64,000 nt of DNA from Ananas comosus (taxonomy: Eukaryota; Streptophyta; Magnoliopsida; Poales; Bromeliaceae), in contig NC_033623.1 in NCBI RefSeq assembly GCF_001540865.1, positions 15,912,955 to 15,976,954 of the forward strand. Direction: 5' to 3'. Both the position numbers and the translations under genes were made by a program. Position 1 is the stretch's first letter, and every line of letters starts with the position of its first letter. Below the pieces are notes generated by a model. That model was not told the DNA's origin, searched no databases, and was given only the letters and a program-made list of their open reading frames with translations. This document shows, one piece after another, positions 11,401 through 24,562 of the stretch.

Positions 11401-14400
11401 ACATTTATCGAGCTGTTACGCCAAACTGGCAATGTGACAAAGGGACAAATAGAGATTAACGAGTCGAGGCAAGTGACCAGTGAATTTTGATTGCCCAAAC
11501 AAATACACCTTAAGACTCTTGATTTGGCATTTCATCAAGTTCTATCATGTACAAACTTGTTTCCATTCGTGGGATGTGTTGTTTTTGATTAGGTGCCTTA
11601 TACTAAGACCAGGTCCTATGGTCTTTTGGTGTAGATCTTTTGTTCTATAATATATTGCAATTATGAGGTTTGATGATTTTGTTAATATTTGGAGCCTTCT
11701 CCCATGGACTAGGAATTACTTTGTTAGTAATTCAAGAAATTTTCCATAAATAGCCAATTATTGAAGCAGATAGATCAGTGTAATGATGGATGTGCATTGA
11801 TTGTTTAGCTGCAATAGGATTGCAACATTTCTTGATGTCAATTGCTCTAGAATCAGCTAGAGGGTTTGTTGACAATCCATTGAACATTGCCTAAAATTTC
11901 TGTTCATCATGTTGCATCTGTCACAACAATATGCATGGCGCACAGATGACTGGACTGTCGAGCAGGAACCATCCCTCATTTTTTTCCCTCGAAAGTTAAT
12001 GTGGTTCATATTTTTCTCATCTTATTCTTGAGTTGAATATTTTGATGGGCCATTGCATTTCGGGGAGATTTATTTTCTTTGAATCTACATTATATATTCT
12101 GCTTTTGTGCTTGCTTGCTTCTATCATGCTGTACTGATTAGTAAAAAGATCACTGTAGATAGTGGAGTGATGATATAGCAATATCGAAGTGAAATCGCTA
12201 TTTATATTGAAGAACTTCATGTTGTATTTAATGAAATTTTTGGTGGTCAGTCAGCTGCTATGTGATTCAATAGGGGAGACCGGGCATCATTCTCAACTGC
12301 TCTTTGTATTAATCCTGATATAAAATCTTTTGGACTTCAGATTTACTGCAGTAATATCTGCTTTGGTTGAACTTTGATGGATAGTGAAATGCAGTCACGT
12401 AAAATATATATAAACAGATTGTGGAAGATTCTATTTAAATCATTTTTGTGATAAGAAAGCAGCAGATGCACTTTGTTGTATAATTCTCTTTCCATTCAGA
12501 TGAACTCTGATTGATTAATGTTTCTTCTCATGATTGCAGTCCCAGATGGTTATTGAAACAAGAAGTGCCCAAAATTGTCAGATCAGTTAATAGACAATTA
12601 CGTGAAAAATCTATTAAGACGAAGGTATGCCTTTTGTTTTTTAATTTCTTTGTGGTTTATGTTTGCCAATTGTGGTTATTTCAATATGTGTTCTTTCAGG
12701 TTGGAGCATTCTCAATATTGAAGGAGCTTGTCGTTGTCTTACCAGATTGTCTTGCGGATCATATTGGCTCGCTTGTTTCTGGGATAGAAAAGGCTCTGAA
12801 CGTGAGTTAACTTTATGTGCTAAGCTGAGAAATACTTCCTTTAATCTAGTTATTTCTTGCCTAGTACCTTAATCTAGCTGTCATATTTCATTTTCTTTTG
12901 CCAGGATAAATCATCTACATCAAATTTAAAGATTGAAGCTCTTGTTTTTACAAGATTAGTCATGTCTTCACATTCGCCTTCTGTTTTTCACCCATACATC
13001 CAGGTACTATCAAGTTTTCTCTGTTGTTCTCTTTGTGCTCAATTGAGTCGTTAACAAATGGCGTTGTAAATAGAATATTTACAGGAGCAAATTCCAACGA
13101 TCTGTTTTTCTTTGCTATACTTGGTAATTCTTTTTAGCCAGTTAATAGTTACGTTAAAAGACTACCAGCATGAGTAATTATTTTATTGTTTTCGTCCTGC
13201 TCTAACCTGTCTTGGGAAGCTGGTTGTGGTCACTTAGTTTGATATTTTTTTTGTATTACTTTATCGCCATTATATGTTTATTGATTTTAAATGTAGTATA
13301 TCTTATACACAGTGCCATGATTTACCTCTTAGTTCTTGGTCACTTGCTGAATTCCAGGCACTATCTAGTCCTGTATTATCTGCTGTTGGAGATAGATACT
13401 ATAAGGTTACTGCCGAAGCTTTACGAGTCTGCGGTGAGCTAGTCCGTGTCATTCGCCCTACTTTTGAGGTGACATCTATTATGCATCAATATAACAATCT
13501 TTTTTGACACTTGTGGTTTCCTGTTGACATGAGCTCTTTTATGGTGCAGACTAGTTCTCTGGATTACAGACCTTATGTCACTCCAATTTACAAGGCTATC
13601 TTAACTCGATTGGCAAATCAGGATCAAGATCAGGTTGGTCAAATTGTGTTGCTAAATCTTCTAGTGTTTTTTTAAATCTGACTGCTGTCTATTACCTCTT
13701 ACCAGGAGGTCAAGGAGTGTGCTATATCTTGTATAAGCCTTGTGATTTTTTTACTTTTGACTGCTGTCTATTTCTAAATGTGTCTATTACCTCTTACCAG
13801 GAGGTTAAGGAGTGTGCTATATCGTGTATGAGCCTTGTGATTTCAACTTTTGGTGATAGCCTTCAAAGGGAATTGCCTATGTGCCTTCCCGTCCTTGTTG
13901 ATCGGATGGGTAATGAGATTACCCGACTTACAGCAGTGAAGGTCAAAAGTACTTCTATAATGTTAGTCTAATTCTTATGTTGCGCTGTATATGTATTCTC
14001 TTATGTAATTTTTTTTTTAATTCCTTTCAGGCATTTTCAGTGATTGCTAAGTCACCTCTTCGGATTGATCTATCATGCGTCCTGGAGCAAGTTGTTTCAG
14101 AGTTAACAGCATTCCTACGGAAGGTACAGAATGCCTAGGAATCGTTGGAAAATTGGATGGAGACTCAATTGAATGTTGGTTATACTTCTCTTTTGCAGGC
14201 TAACCGAGCATTGAGGCAGGCAACGTTGGGAACCCTTAACTCCTTAGTTGTCTCTTACGGTGATCAAATTGGCTCATCTGCTTATGAAACCATAATTATC
14301 GAGCTTTCAACTCTCATAAGGTCATTACATTGTGTCAATCTGACAATCTAAAATCACTTTGATATCCCTGCCTTTCTTTTGGTTTTCTGAACACAAATTC

Positions 14401-17400
14401 TATGTGGAGTTTGCTGATGGATGATAAATTGCTCATAATCTGTACATCTATGGTTTTTTTTGGCAAATAAAATTAAAACCATAATCATGAGACTTTCTGC
14501 TTTGTTTTTTTTTCCCCTTGAAAGATACCATTCCGCATTCAGCTGGGGCACATTCAAGCTAACTAACAATGAGAAAACACAGCAGTTTGTCAGCTGGTTC
14601 ATCCAATCACATATAATTTGTTTTTAAAGTGAAAAAAATGGGAATGGTACCAAACTAGACTTCAAGTTCCCTTACTATTATGAACACTATAATTGACTTT
14701 ATTACTCTTTTGGGCAGCGACATGGATCTGCATATGACTGCCCTTGCTTTAGAACTTTGCTGCACAATGATGACCGACAAGAAATCAAGCCAAAATGTTG
14801 GTCTGACAGTCAGATATAAAGTTCTACCTCAAGCACTTGTATTAATAAGGAGCTCTCTGTTGCAAGGTCAAGCACTACAGGTATGGCATTCGACTTGTTG
14901 GCTCAGCTGGTGCTTCTTTAGATTGGCTGCTTGAGTAGAGTTATTCAAAGAAGCACTAATGGTTTTCGTGTTCCATACTCCTATACAGCTTCTCGCTGCA
15001 GCAAAAGCAGAAGATTCAAATTGTGAATTATGCTTTTTGTCGCGAAAGCTCCTTACACTTTTTTGTCACATGAAAAACCTCAGACACTCCTGAAAGCTTC
15101 TGCTTTCTTCAGTATAGAAGCTACCCCAAAAGCCAAGGTGCCCCAAAAGTGGGATTTTGGAGTTACTTTCATGCACTAACATAGGGCCTTATTACTGTGC
15201 AGGCACTACAAGGATTCTTTGCTTCACTTGTTCATTCGGCAAATACAAGTTTTGATGATTTGTTGGATTCTCTTCTTTCAAGTGCTAAACCATCGCCACA
15301 GGCTGGTGGACTTGCTAAACAGGCTTTATGTTCAATTGCACAATGTGTAGCTGTACTTTGCTTGGCAGCTCGTGAGCAGAAGTGTGCATGTACTGTCGAA
15401 ATGCTTATGGCCATTTTGAAAGATGACAGCAGCATTAGTTCTGTAAGATCTTGTGTCTTTTTTTAAAAAAAATATTTTGTTATATACCTATTCTTTGTTC
15501 TTTCCTTTTTATTTGGTTTATCTTGTCTTTTGCTGTTTTACTTGATGATTGCAAGTTGTTCCTGTAAGAATGTCCTTTTAGTCCAGCCTAGTCCTAGATA
15601 TAGTGGCATTATCAATTTTGTAGGCCTACCTCGGGCCTTTGGTTGGTTCTGCTTTTGTTTACTTTTCTCCTTTCTGGTGCTTTTCTAGAAGTGCTTGAAC
15701 AATGGAATTTAGATGATATTCTTTGGGTACTATTTGTTTTTTGCATCATCTCTTTCATATCAAAATATTATCTTGCATCTAGCTACTGATTTGCTAATTT
15801 TACGTCTAGTATTGATTTGTGTCTTATCCTGAAAAAAATGAGAATTTAATGCCATTTTCATCTTCTCACAATGATACACATTCCCTAATTTCCAAGATTT
15901 TCTTTATTCTTCTGATCTTTTAAACTTGGTAGCCATGATTTGCTGGTTTCAACTGTTGCTGTTGCTAGTCAACTGAAAGATGGTCTGTTCTTTTACAGGC
16001 ATTAGGCAGAGTTATCTGTTACAGACTGTAATGATCAATTTATTTTGTTTTCAGGCTAAACAGCACCTGGCTTTGCTATGTCTGGGAGAAATTGGACGCA
16101 GGAAGGATCTGAGCATGCATGCAAACATAGAGAATATCGTGATCGAGTCTTTTCAATCACCTTTTGAGGAGATCAAATCGGCATCATCTTACGCTCTTGG
16201 AAACATTGCTGTCGGCAATCTCTCTAGATATTTACCCTTTATCCTGGATCAAATCGATAATCAGCAGAAGAAACAATATCTGTTGCTTCATTCCCTGAAA
16301 GAGGTGATTTGTTTTTCAAATTTTTATGACATCAAGCCTTACATTTTCTACAATTTCCATAACAAGTGCTGTTACTTAACTATCTTACAGGTTATTGTGA
16401 GGCAATCTATTGATCAAGCTGGCAAGAGTGAGCTTCAACATTCTTACATTGAGAAGATATTGACCTTGCTTTTTAACCATTGTGCAAGTGATGAGGAGGG
16501 GGTTCGCAATGTAGTTGCTGAGTGTTTGGGGAAAATTGCTCTAATCCAACCAGAGATGCTTATTCCTGCACTTAAGGTACACTGTATTGCTTAGTATAAG
16601 ACCTGGATTCTCTTTTACTTCTACAACAGTCATAACGTAATATTTCTGTCTCCCTTTTGTTGGTAGGAGCGCACAGCTAGCCCAGCTGCTTTCACTAGGG
16701 CTACAGTTGTTGTTGCCGTGAAATATTCTATTGTTGAACGACCTGAGAAGATAGATGAAATTCTGTACTCTGAGATTTCCAGTTTTCTGATGCTGATAAA
16801 AGATAGTGACAGGGTAATGGTGTCTTTGGTTCATCATTTGTGCTAGATTGTTATGTATTTCTTCTGTATTATTACATTGTTTTTCACTCCAACTGCTTTG
16901 CAGCACGTCAGACGAGCAGCTGTCTTGGCTTTGAGTACAGCTGCTCATAACAAGCCAAATTTAGTTAAAGGTCTTCTTCCTGAATTATTGCCACTTTTGT
17001 ATGATCAGACTGTTGTAAAGGTATATTCTTGTTCATCGGATATTTGTTCTGCATACTTTTTCTACGACTAATAGAAAATAGGGGAGAAGCATTAGGACGG
17101 AAGCCCCAGTCTCGGCTGTTGTTTGAAAGAGCCTTGTATAGGAGATAAATTTTGTGGAGACTGGAAGTGTTTCTATATCTGCTCTGGGCATTGTATCTTG
17201 GCCATTTTGGCCAATTTTCGAGAGCATCATTTGAGTAACTAATTTTCCTCGAAAAACAATTTATATCATGTTAAGCAATACTTTCCATAAGTTGACATTG
17301 TTCATCTCATTTCAGAAAGAATTGATCAGGACTGTAGATCTAGGTCCTTTTAAGCATGTTGTGGATGATGGCCTGGAACTGAGAAAAGCAGCTTTTGAGT

Positions 17401-18900
17401 GTGTGGACACTTTGTTGGACAGTTGTCTTGATCAAGTGAACCCATCATCGTTTATAGTTCCTTACCTCATTTCTGGCTTAAGTGGTGAGCATAATTAATT
17501 TCATATGTTATAATTTCATGCTACACATGATGGAAATTTTCTAGTTTAGTCTGAATTTTGTGAACTCTGACGTGCTGTTATAGTACTCTATTTTTTTTTC
17601 CATTTTGAGATTATTTTGATCAATGTTACGTTATATGGTTCAAATTTACTTTTTCTATCTCTTCATTTTCCTTTTTTGCCCCCATCAATTCTTTATGTCA
17701 CATTTGAGGATCCTTATTGTGAATTCTGATATCTGCAGACCATTATGATGTAAAGATGCCTTGCCATTTGATTCTCTCGAAATTAGCAGACAAGTGTCCT
17801 TCTGCTGTCCTTGCAGGTTGGTTGCTTTTAAGGCCAAAACCATATTTTGAACTGCTGTCCATTCAACTGATGGTGCAATGTGTATTTTTTTTCTCTTATT
17901 CTTGCAGTTTTAGACTCATTGGTTGATCCTCTTGAGAAGACTATTACTCACAAACCAAAGACCGATGCTGTGAAACAAGAGGTTGATCGTAATGAAGATA
18001 TGATTCGGAGTGCCCTTCGAGCAATCGCTTCCTTGAGTCGTATAAGGTTGGACTTTTTCCTTTTTAACTTTTCGAACTCATTAAGTGGAAAAAAAAAACA
18101 ATTTTAGTTTCTTACTTTCTTCTGCGCCCGAGAGCTGAAACTCTAATCTAAAGCTTTTAGCTTCAGCTTCAGCCTTAAACTTCAGCAGTTTTGCAGAATC
18201 TCCAGCAAGGCTAAACAGGCTTTAAGTTGTTAGATACTTTAGAGAATAAAACTCGTCTTTATTTTTTGTAGAGAATCTCCTAGCTTATTTTACATCCTAT
18301 GGGCTGCTGGACAGTTTGTTTCATAAAGAGATCTCCTTGGCCCTGTTTGATCTACTATTTTCTTTTCCTTCCCGACCTTTAAAGTTTAAACTCAAATTCT
18401 ATAGCCTCATTACCTTGTTTTTATATGACAATCCTATCAACCTCTGGATCTTCATTTCTGTCAAATTTAAAACACCTGGATAAGTATGAAGTCTATTTCG
18501 CCCTATAAGGTAGGTGAGTGGATTCTTTTTCTTATTGAAGTTAGGGAATGGGTTCTTTTTCTTATTGAAGTCACAAACGTTGCTCTTCCAAGTCTCCATT
18601 CTGTGCTTATGGTAGATGTTGGATATGGCCTAATTATTGGATTTTAAGGCAAAAATTAAGTTGGCATGCCAATCATTGAAGTTAGCAGCTTCAGAACTAA
18701 TTTAATATTTTGATTAATAAATATCTCATGAATCAAAGGAGCCGCCTAGCTACATTATTTTATCTTTGAAATCTTGAATCCTTTTTTTTAAATTGATATT
18801 CAGCGGAGGCGACTGTAGCTTGAAGTTCAAGGTGCTTATGAACAACATAATGAGCACTCCTGCGCTTGCTGAGAAGTACAACTCTGTGCGGTCGGAGTGA
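8419..18900 (+). CDS. CAND1: CAND1, cullin-associated NEDD8-dissociated protein 1, 1221 aa
   Basis: CAND1 binds cullins that lack NEDD8 and exchanges substrate receptors on SCF and other cullin-RING ubiquitin ligases. It is a long HEAT-repeat solenoid in cytosol and nucleus. Twenty-eight coding exons join in frame (3666 nt): 8419-8454, 8568-8737, 9089-9299, 9675-9840, 9984-10113, 10195-10309, 10628-10785, 10862-10985, 11235-11285, 11386-11468, 12540-12624, 12700-12801, 12905-13003, 13358-13468, 13550-13633, 13801-13941, 14031-14123, 14199-14320, 14718-14880, 15203-15442, 16055-16303, 16391-16576, 16667-16813, 16904-17020, 17316-17484, 17739-17816, 17908-18046, 18804-18900. The length fits plant CAND1 (about 1220 aa). 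An acidic insert lies near residues 314-340 (MEEDTDDEG and following). The C-terminal TIP120 domain is present, and the protein ends in EKYNSVRSE. Two introns appear to use GC donors (10986 and 11469). No lesion is seen. Confidence 0.97.
13679..13847 (+). repeat. duplicated splice acceptor and exon start in CAND1 intron 15
   Basis: The polypyrimidine tract, acceptor and first roughly 40 nt of exon 16 occur twice. A decoy copy has its exon start at 13706, and the functional copy starts at 13801. The decoy differs by a few substitutions (GTC for GTT, TCT for TCG, ATA for ATG). Using the decoy acceptor would read in frame for about 23 codons and then meet a TAA near 13775, so the second copy is taken as the real exon. 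Confidence 0.85.
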
Positions 18901-19431
18901 TGATTGAATAGCCATCTGCTGCTTCAACTAGATCCCTGCGGTAAATTTTCCTGCCGAACTTCAGGGAAAAAAACTTTCCTTGAATACACAGTCCTTTTCT
19001 GGTTCGGGTATTTAAACAGTATCATGGTATTGTATTTAATTTTGAGTGGGTCGACATTGGTCAATTTGATGTAAAATGTGATGCAGCTGAAGAATTTTTG
19101 TAAATGCATTTACTCTTTCAGACTTAAATGTTTCTCCAAAAATTTATAGTCATACATATTTTATGGGCGCGTTGAGGAAGACTTATGGTTGGTTGGTTTA
19201 GCATCTTATTTGCTCGTGTAAAAGGAACTTCGATTTAATTTCAGTTTAGAAAAATAAGGTGGAATGTAGATTTTTGCATATTCCAAGTCTATGTCCTTCT
19301 ATGGCAGCAGATTACAGGCATAGTTCACTTTTGGTTTAGTCCTACAATCTCTATTAAAAAGTCGGAAGTTTCGGGACCTTTATACTTTCGATAGTAAAAT
19401 AGTTCTACTATATATATATATATATATAATT

Positions 19432-19650
19432 GAGCTCCTATACTTCTAAAAGTACCAAGTTATTGGTACTTGTAAGTTTTCGGTCTTTGGATTAAGGAAT
19501 GTGCGGTTAGGATGATGTGGGTCTCCTAGGGTTGAGTGGGTGGTTGGTTGAATAGTATAATCAAACGGTTGAAAATGATTAAAGACGTAGATTTAACGAT
19601 AAAAAACTTACAAGTATCAAGTGCTGGGTGCTTTTACAAGCACCATAGCG
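19432..19650. mobile_element. MITE-like foldback element (family D)
   Basis: The left end reads CTCCTATACTTCTAAAAGTA and continues to ...GGTACTTGTAAGTTTT. The right end carries the inverse: AAAAACTTACAAGTATCAAG, then a small GGTGC/GCACC hairpin. There is no coding capacity and the flanks are TA-rich. A related inverted copy with the GATGATGTGGG core is recognisable at about 21985-22115. Confidence 0.6.
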
Positions 19651-20287
19651 TATATATAGCGTATATATATATATATCTATATACTTATATTATGTAATTA
19701 TATAGAGGGGCCTGGAAATACTTATTTCGATAACACAAGATTTTTCTATCAATGTTAACTCCTGATGGAAAATGTAGGCTAAGGATAATATTAATTTCTT
19801 AGGATTGAGTGTCCTTTTAGGATTTGAGTGGTCTCGACTGGATTATAATATTTAATCTAATGGTAAAAATGATGGAAGGAATGATCTTATAATCTAAAAT
19901 CTTGATAGCCCAAAAAAAATATTTTGCTTATTAATTAGTATTCTAAGTCGCAACTATATATAATATAATAGAGTTGGACTGGGCTACATTAGTAGGCAAA
20001 TCCATGTTTGATAAACCAGTTTTTTAGCCTTGTGATCATACTCTTCATTATTCTAAACCATATGATTAAATACTCATAACCACAGTGGGACCACTTCAAC
20101 CCTAGGGGGATTCCACTCAACTCTAGACCGACTAATATCACTTGACCCTTCACAATTTTTCATCCAAGGTTAAAAACTTGATAGGCAAAAAAAAAGTTTT
20201 ACTATTAAAGTATCCAGCCTAATCTATATATAGTATTAATATATATACTCTATATATAATATAATATATATATATATATATATATAA

Positions 20288-20832
20288 AGTTGACCATAGA
20301 AACCTGCGATAGCTAAACGGAGCCGTTTACTATCGGAGGTTGTTTTCGATGATGAGAGCTTCCAAATTGATGATCGCTCCGCTAACATGATCTATACCAC
20401 TAAAGTGTTGTAGAAATCAATTTTCAAATCCTTTTCGACATCATTTGCTAATGATGCAAGGTTTCAAAATTTGTAATTTTAATGTGGATTAAGAACGTTT
20501 TCTCGTTAACGGTGTAAAGATATCCAAATCAATTGAATTTTTGTTAGAAAATCTATACAACTATCTTAAACAAATCTGTACCTTGATCTTGATTACCAAG
20601 ACTTCTATCATCATTTTTAAAAATGAATATTTATCTTCACCATTCATGTTTCTGTTCACGTAGGATGATAAATAATAACTATCGAAAATGCGTGAAAATT
20701 GATTTCTAGGTTGTTTTAAATGTTTAGATCATATTTAACTTGGAGCCGATCGTCAATGAAGGAAAGCTCATCAATCGAAACAACTCAGATATAAAACGCT
20801 CCGTACTACTCGGAGTATTCTAGCTAAACTCT
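20288..20832. mobile_element. foldback MITE, family A, copy 1
   Basis: A non-coding element with long imperfect terminal inverted repeats. The left arm includes GGAGCCGTTTACTATCGGAG and GTTGTTTTCGATGATGAGAG; the right arm carries their reverse complements. The flanks are (TA)-rich. The interior TGATCTATACCACT is shared with the copies at 21221 and 32503. Confidence 0.75.
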
Positions 20833-21220
20833 ATATACTATATAATATATATAATATATATATATATAAAATATAAATATATTTTAATTTTTATAAAATA
20901 TATAGTAAGTTATTTTAATAGTATTATCTCCTATTATTATAGAGTCCTCCGGCTGTAATAATTATCAATAATATTAAGGATTTGGTATTATCGCAGTTTT
21001 TCACGCGCTAGAATTTAAGCTTTTGATATATTTTATCCGTTATATTTAATCTATTCTAATCAACCACCTTAGCTTGACCCTTCACAATTTTTCATCCAAG
21101 GTTAAAAACTTGATAGGCAAAAAAAAAGTTTTACTATTAAAGTATCCAGCCTAATCTATATATAGTATTAATATATATACTCTATATATAATATAATATA
21201 TATATATATATATATATAAA

Positions 21221-21770
21221 GTTGACCATAGAAACCTGCGATAGCTAAACGGAGCCGTTTACTATCGGAGGTTGTTTTCGATGATGAGAGCTTCCAAATT
21301 GATGATCGCTCCGCTAACATGATCTATACCACTAAAGTGTTGTAGAAATCAATTTTCAAATCCTTTTCGACATCATTTGCTAATGATGCAAGGTTTCAAA
21401 ATTTGTAATTTTAATGTGGATTAAGAACGTTTTCTCGTTAACGGTGTAAAGATATCCAAATCAATTGAATTTTTGTTAGAAAATCTATACAACTATCTTA
21501 AACAAATCTGTACCTTGATCTTGATTACCAAGACTTCTATCATCATTTTTAAAAATGAATATTTATCTTCACCATTCATGTTTCTGTTCACGTAGGATGA
21601 TAAATAATAACTATCGAAAATGCGTGAAAATTGATTTCTAGGTTGTTTAAATGCGTTTAGATCATAATTAACGGAGCCCGATCGTCAATGGAAGGAAGCT
21701 CTATCATCGAAAACAACTCAGATACTAAAACGCTCCGTCTACTATCGGAGTATTCTAGCTACTCTAAATA
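21221..21770. mobile_element. foldback MITE, family A, copy 2
   Basis: Same element as at 20288, lying in the second unit of the tandem duplication. Its right arm (ACGCTCCGTCTACTATCGGA) is the better preserved of the two. Confidence 0.75.
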
Positions 21771-21984
21771 TATAATACGTAAATATAGTAGTATATATAT
21801 ATATAAAATATAAATATATTTTATTTTTTATAAAATATATAGTAATTATTTCTATAGTATTATCTTATTATTATAGAGTCCCGGCTGTAATATTATCAAT
21901 AATATTAAGGATTTTGGTATTATCCAGTTTATTCACGCGTAGAATTTAAGCTTTTGCATATATTTTATCCGTTATATTTAATCT

Positions 21985-22115
21985 ATTCTAATCAACCACC
22001 TTAGTCAATCCTAGAGGGCCCACATCATCCTAATCATATATTTTTCAATCCAAAGGCTAAAATACTAATAGCACCAATAGCTTTGTGCTATTAATGGTAT
22101 TCCAGCCTAGTTCTA
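21985..22115. mobile_element. MITE fragment related to family D, inverted orientation
   Basis: The reverse complement contains GGATGATGTGGGCCCTCTAG followed by a GGTTGATTAGAATAG-like stretch, matching the interior of the element at 19432. It appears to be the remaining end of an element interrupted by the duplicated MITE block. Confidence 0.5.
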
Positions 22116-22844
22116 CTATTATATATTATATATTACATACTTAATTTTTATATAATGTATTTTAAATATATTTTATTTATAACTATAAATTATAATATTA
22201 ATATATATATAATATTATATATATAATATTATAATTATTATATATTAATAATACATAATATATAGAAAAAGAGAAAAAAATATATAATAATTTTTTATTT
22301 ATATTTTTCTTCAACCAAATAATCGTGATGAAAAATTATTTTTTTTTCTACAAATTAAATACTAGAGAGTGTAAAATTTATTTTTCATCAAAATTTTTTT
22401 TCACAGTTTTAGGTGCAAGGAAACACACCCTAACTAAAGTAGGCTCAACTATTTGCATATATTTTATAAGGACTAGCGACTTTTTTTTAGGTTCATCGTG
22501 CTGCGAACAAACAGAAAACATATAAATAATTAAATACTATTTTTAAAATTTATATTAAATTAAGAGTTAATTTCATATGAGTTTTTACAAATATAGTGAA
22601 TTACAAACATATCCATACAAAGTTTAACATTTATTTATTGTTTCCGTAAAAGTTATGATGTTTTCAAATATGTCATTGTCGTTAGTATCTACTAGAAAAA
22701 ATTAGTTAACCATAGGTAAAATACTTAATTCTAATTAGTTAGTAAGATGAATTAACTTTTTTTTATCCCTCTTTAATTGATAGTTGGAATTTTTGGAACG
22801 ATGTATTTGTGATGCTAAAATGATTATTTCACTTATAAAATAAA

Positions 22845-23210
22845 AGGTAACTTCGGATACCATTTGTCCATCCATGTGGTTTCGCACTTCTTTACTTTAA
22901 TATCATGTGGTTTAAAGTGTATAAAGTTAGTGCCCTGTGTTTTATTTTTATTTTTTCGTCAACTTCTCTGTTAATATTTCGCTAAAGTATATATATAAAA
23001 AACTTCAAATACTCTACCTAGATTTATCGAATATTTATTTTAGTACTCTTTAGTTTTAACTTTGTCAATGATTTAACGGAAAAAATTAGTAAATCAATAA
23101 TAAAAAGATAAAAATAAAACCACATGACACAAAAATTGAGACACGTTAAACTACGGGGTACTAAAGTGAGAAAGTGTGAAACCATAGAGATGATATTTAA
23201 AGTTTTTTCT
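22845..23210. mobile_element. MITE, family B (hAT-like), copy 1, 8-bp TSD
   Basis: A 366-bp element flanked by AAAATAAA at 22837-22844 and 23211-23218. The termini are AGGTAACTTC... and ...AAAGTTTTTTCT, with long sub-terminal inverted repeats (TGTGGTTTCGCACTTCTTTA against the inverse near 23160-23190). The 8-bp duplication suggests mobilisation by an hAT-type transposase. It has no coding capacity. A second copy lies at 51973-52334. Confidence 0.75.
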
Positions 23211-24528
23211 AAAATAAATAATATTTTAACGATAACAAACAACAATGACATATTTGAAAACATTAAAACTTTTATCGGAACATCATATGAAAGTTGAACT
23301 TTGTAGGAATATATAGGGACGGAGCCATGTATAGACCCAAAGGGGCCATGGCCTCCCTCAACTTTTTAATATTTATTTTATAATTCTTTGGTAGTTTATA
23401 AATTTTTAGTTAATTTTTAAAAAATATGGATTTATCTTGTAAAAAAATTTTAGTGTTAGTATAGAGAGCTTTCTCTCTTCTTATGTATTTATAGGTGAAA
23501 ATATACTAAGAACCTCTTAATTATAGTGCATTCTAAAATAAGTACTTTCAACTTTAAATATTTTATTTATACATTATTAACTTTATAATTATTTTGATGA
23601 GCTAATTTATTTAACTAAATAAAATATTATAATAAATTTAATAGCTCTATTAGATATTAGTTATTGGTTATTATTATTTTATTAACAAAAAATTAAAAAT
23701 TTAAATTCCAACTAAATTCCAACTAGATTTAGTAAAATTCTTAAGTTATTTGAATAGAATAATGTAAATAAAATAATTGGAAGTTAAGCGAGTGTAAATT
23801 AAAAAAATAAATTTTATATATTTTAACATTAATTATCTATTCACTAAATTTTTTTATTAAAAATTTGAGTAGTTAAAATCTTATTTATCTACTAAAATTT
23901 TTATTTGTACATATTTTGGCCCCCCTCGTAATTGAATCTTGACTTCGTCCCTGGGAATATATTTGTAATTCACTGTGTTTACATGGACTTGCATGAAATT
24001 AATCCTTAAATTAAATACTAGATTAGATGAGATTAGATATATTAGATTTAGATTAGACAGAAATATACTGAATTATGTGGCTGAGACAGAAAAGAAAGTT
24101 TATCTTTTTAATTATACTTTTACTTTGCGACCAATGTTTCAACCGAGTTCAAGATGAAAATATTATCTTCTACGGCATAAAATCTCTATTCTCGTATCTT
24201 ATTTACTTTTTACAATCTATGATTAGATCATAGATCTGCGTCTATCTTCTATAATTTCATCTATCTAAAATTTTAAAAAAAGCTACCTAGATTAGATCAT
24301 ATTTTTATTTTGTACATAAAAGTATTTACTTTTGACAATCTATAATTAGATCATAGATTTGCGTCTATCTTCTATAATTTCATCTATTTAATATTTAAAA
24401 TGAAAAAAAAAACACTACCTAGATTATATTATATTTTTATTTTCTACACAAAAGAAGATGAGCTAATTATCTAGAAGTTCATTAAATTAATTAAGGATGC
24501 GATAATGCATTTAAATTCCCCAGACGGA

Positions 24529-24530
<2 letters not shown>

Positions 24531-24561
<31 letters not shown>
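24531..24561. repeat. (TTA)n microsatellite
   Basis: About ten uninterrupted TTA units in intergenic DNA upstream of the ubiquitin protease gene. Confidence 0.9.

Positions 24562-24562
<1 letters not shown>

Larger units (their letters stand above)
20141..22003. repeat. 932-bp direct tandem duplication (two units)
   Basis: Unit A (20141-21072) and unit B (21073-about 22003) both start CTTGACCCTTCACAATTTTT and both end ...CAACCACCTTAG. The first roughly 500 bp appear identical. The later part differs by many one-base insertions and deletions. Each unit contains one family-A MITE. The duplication may be real or an assembly artefact. Confidence 0.85.
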
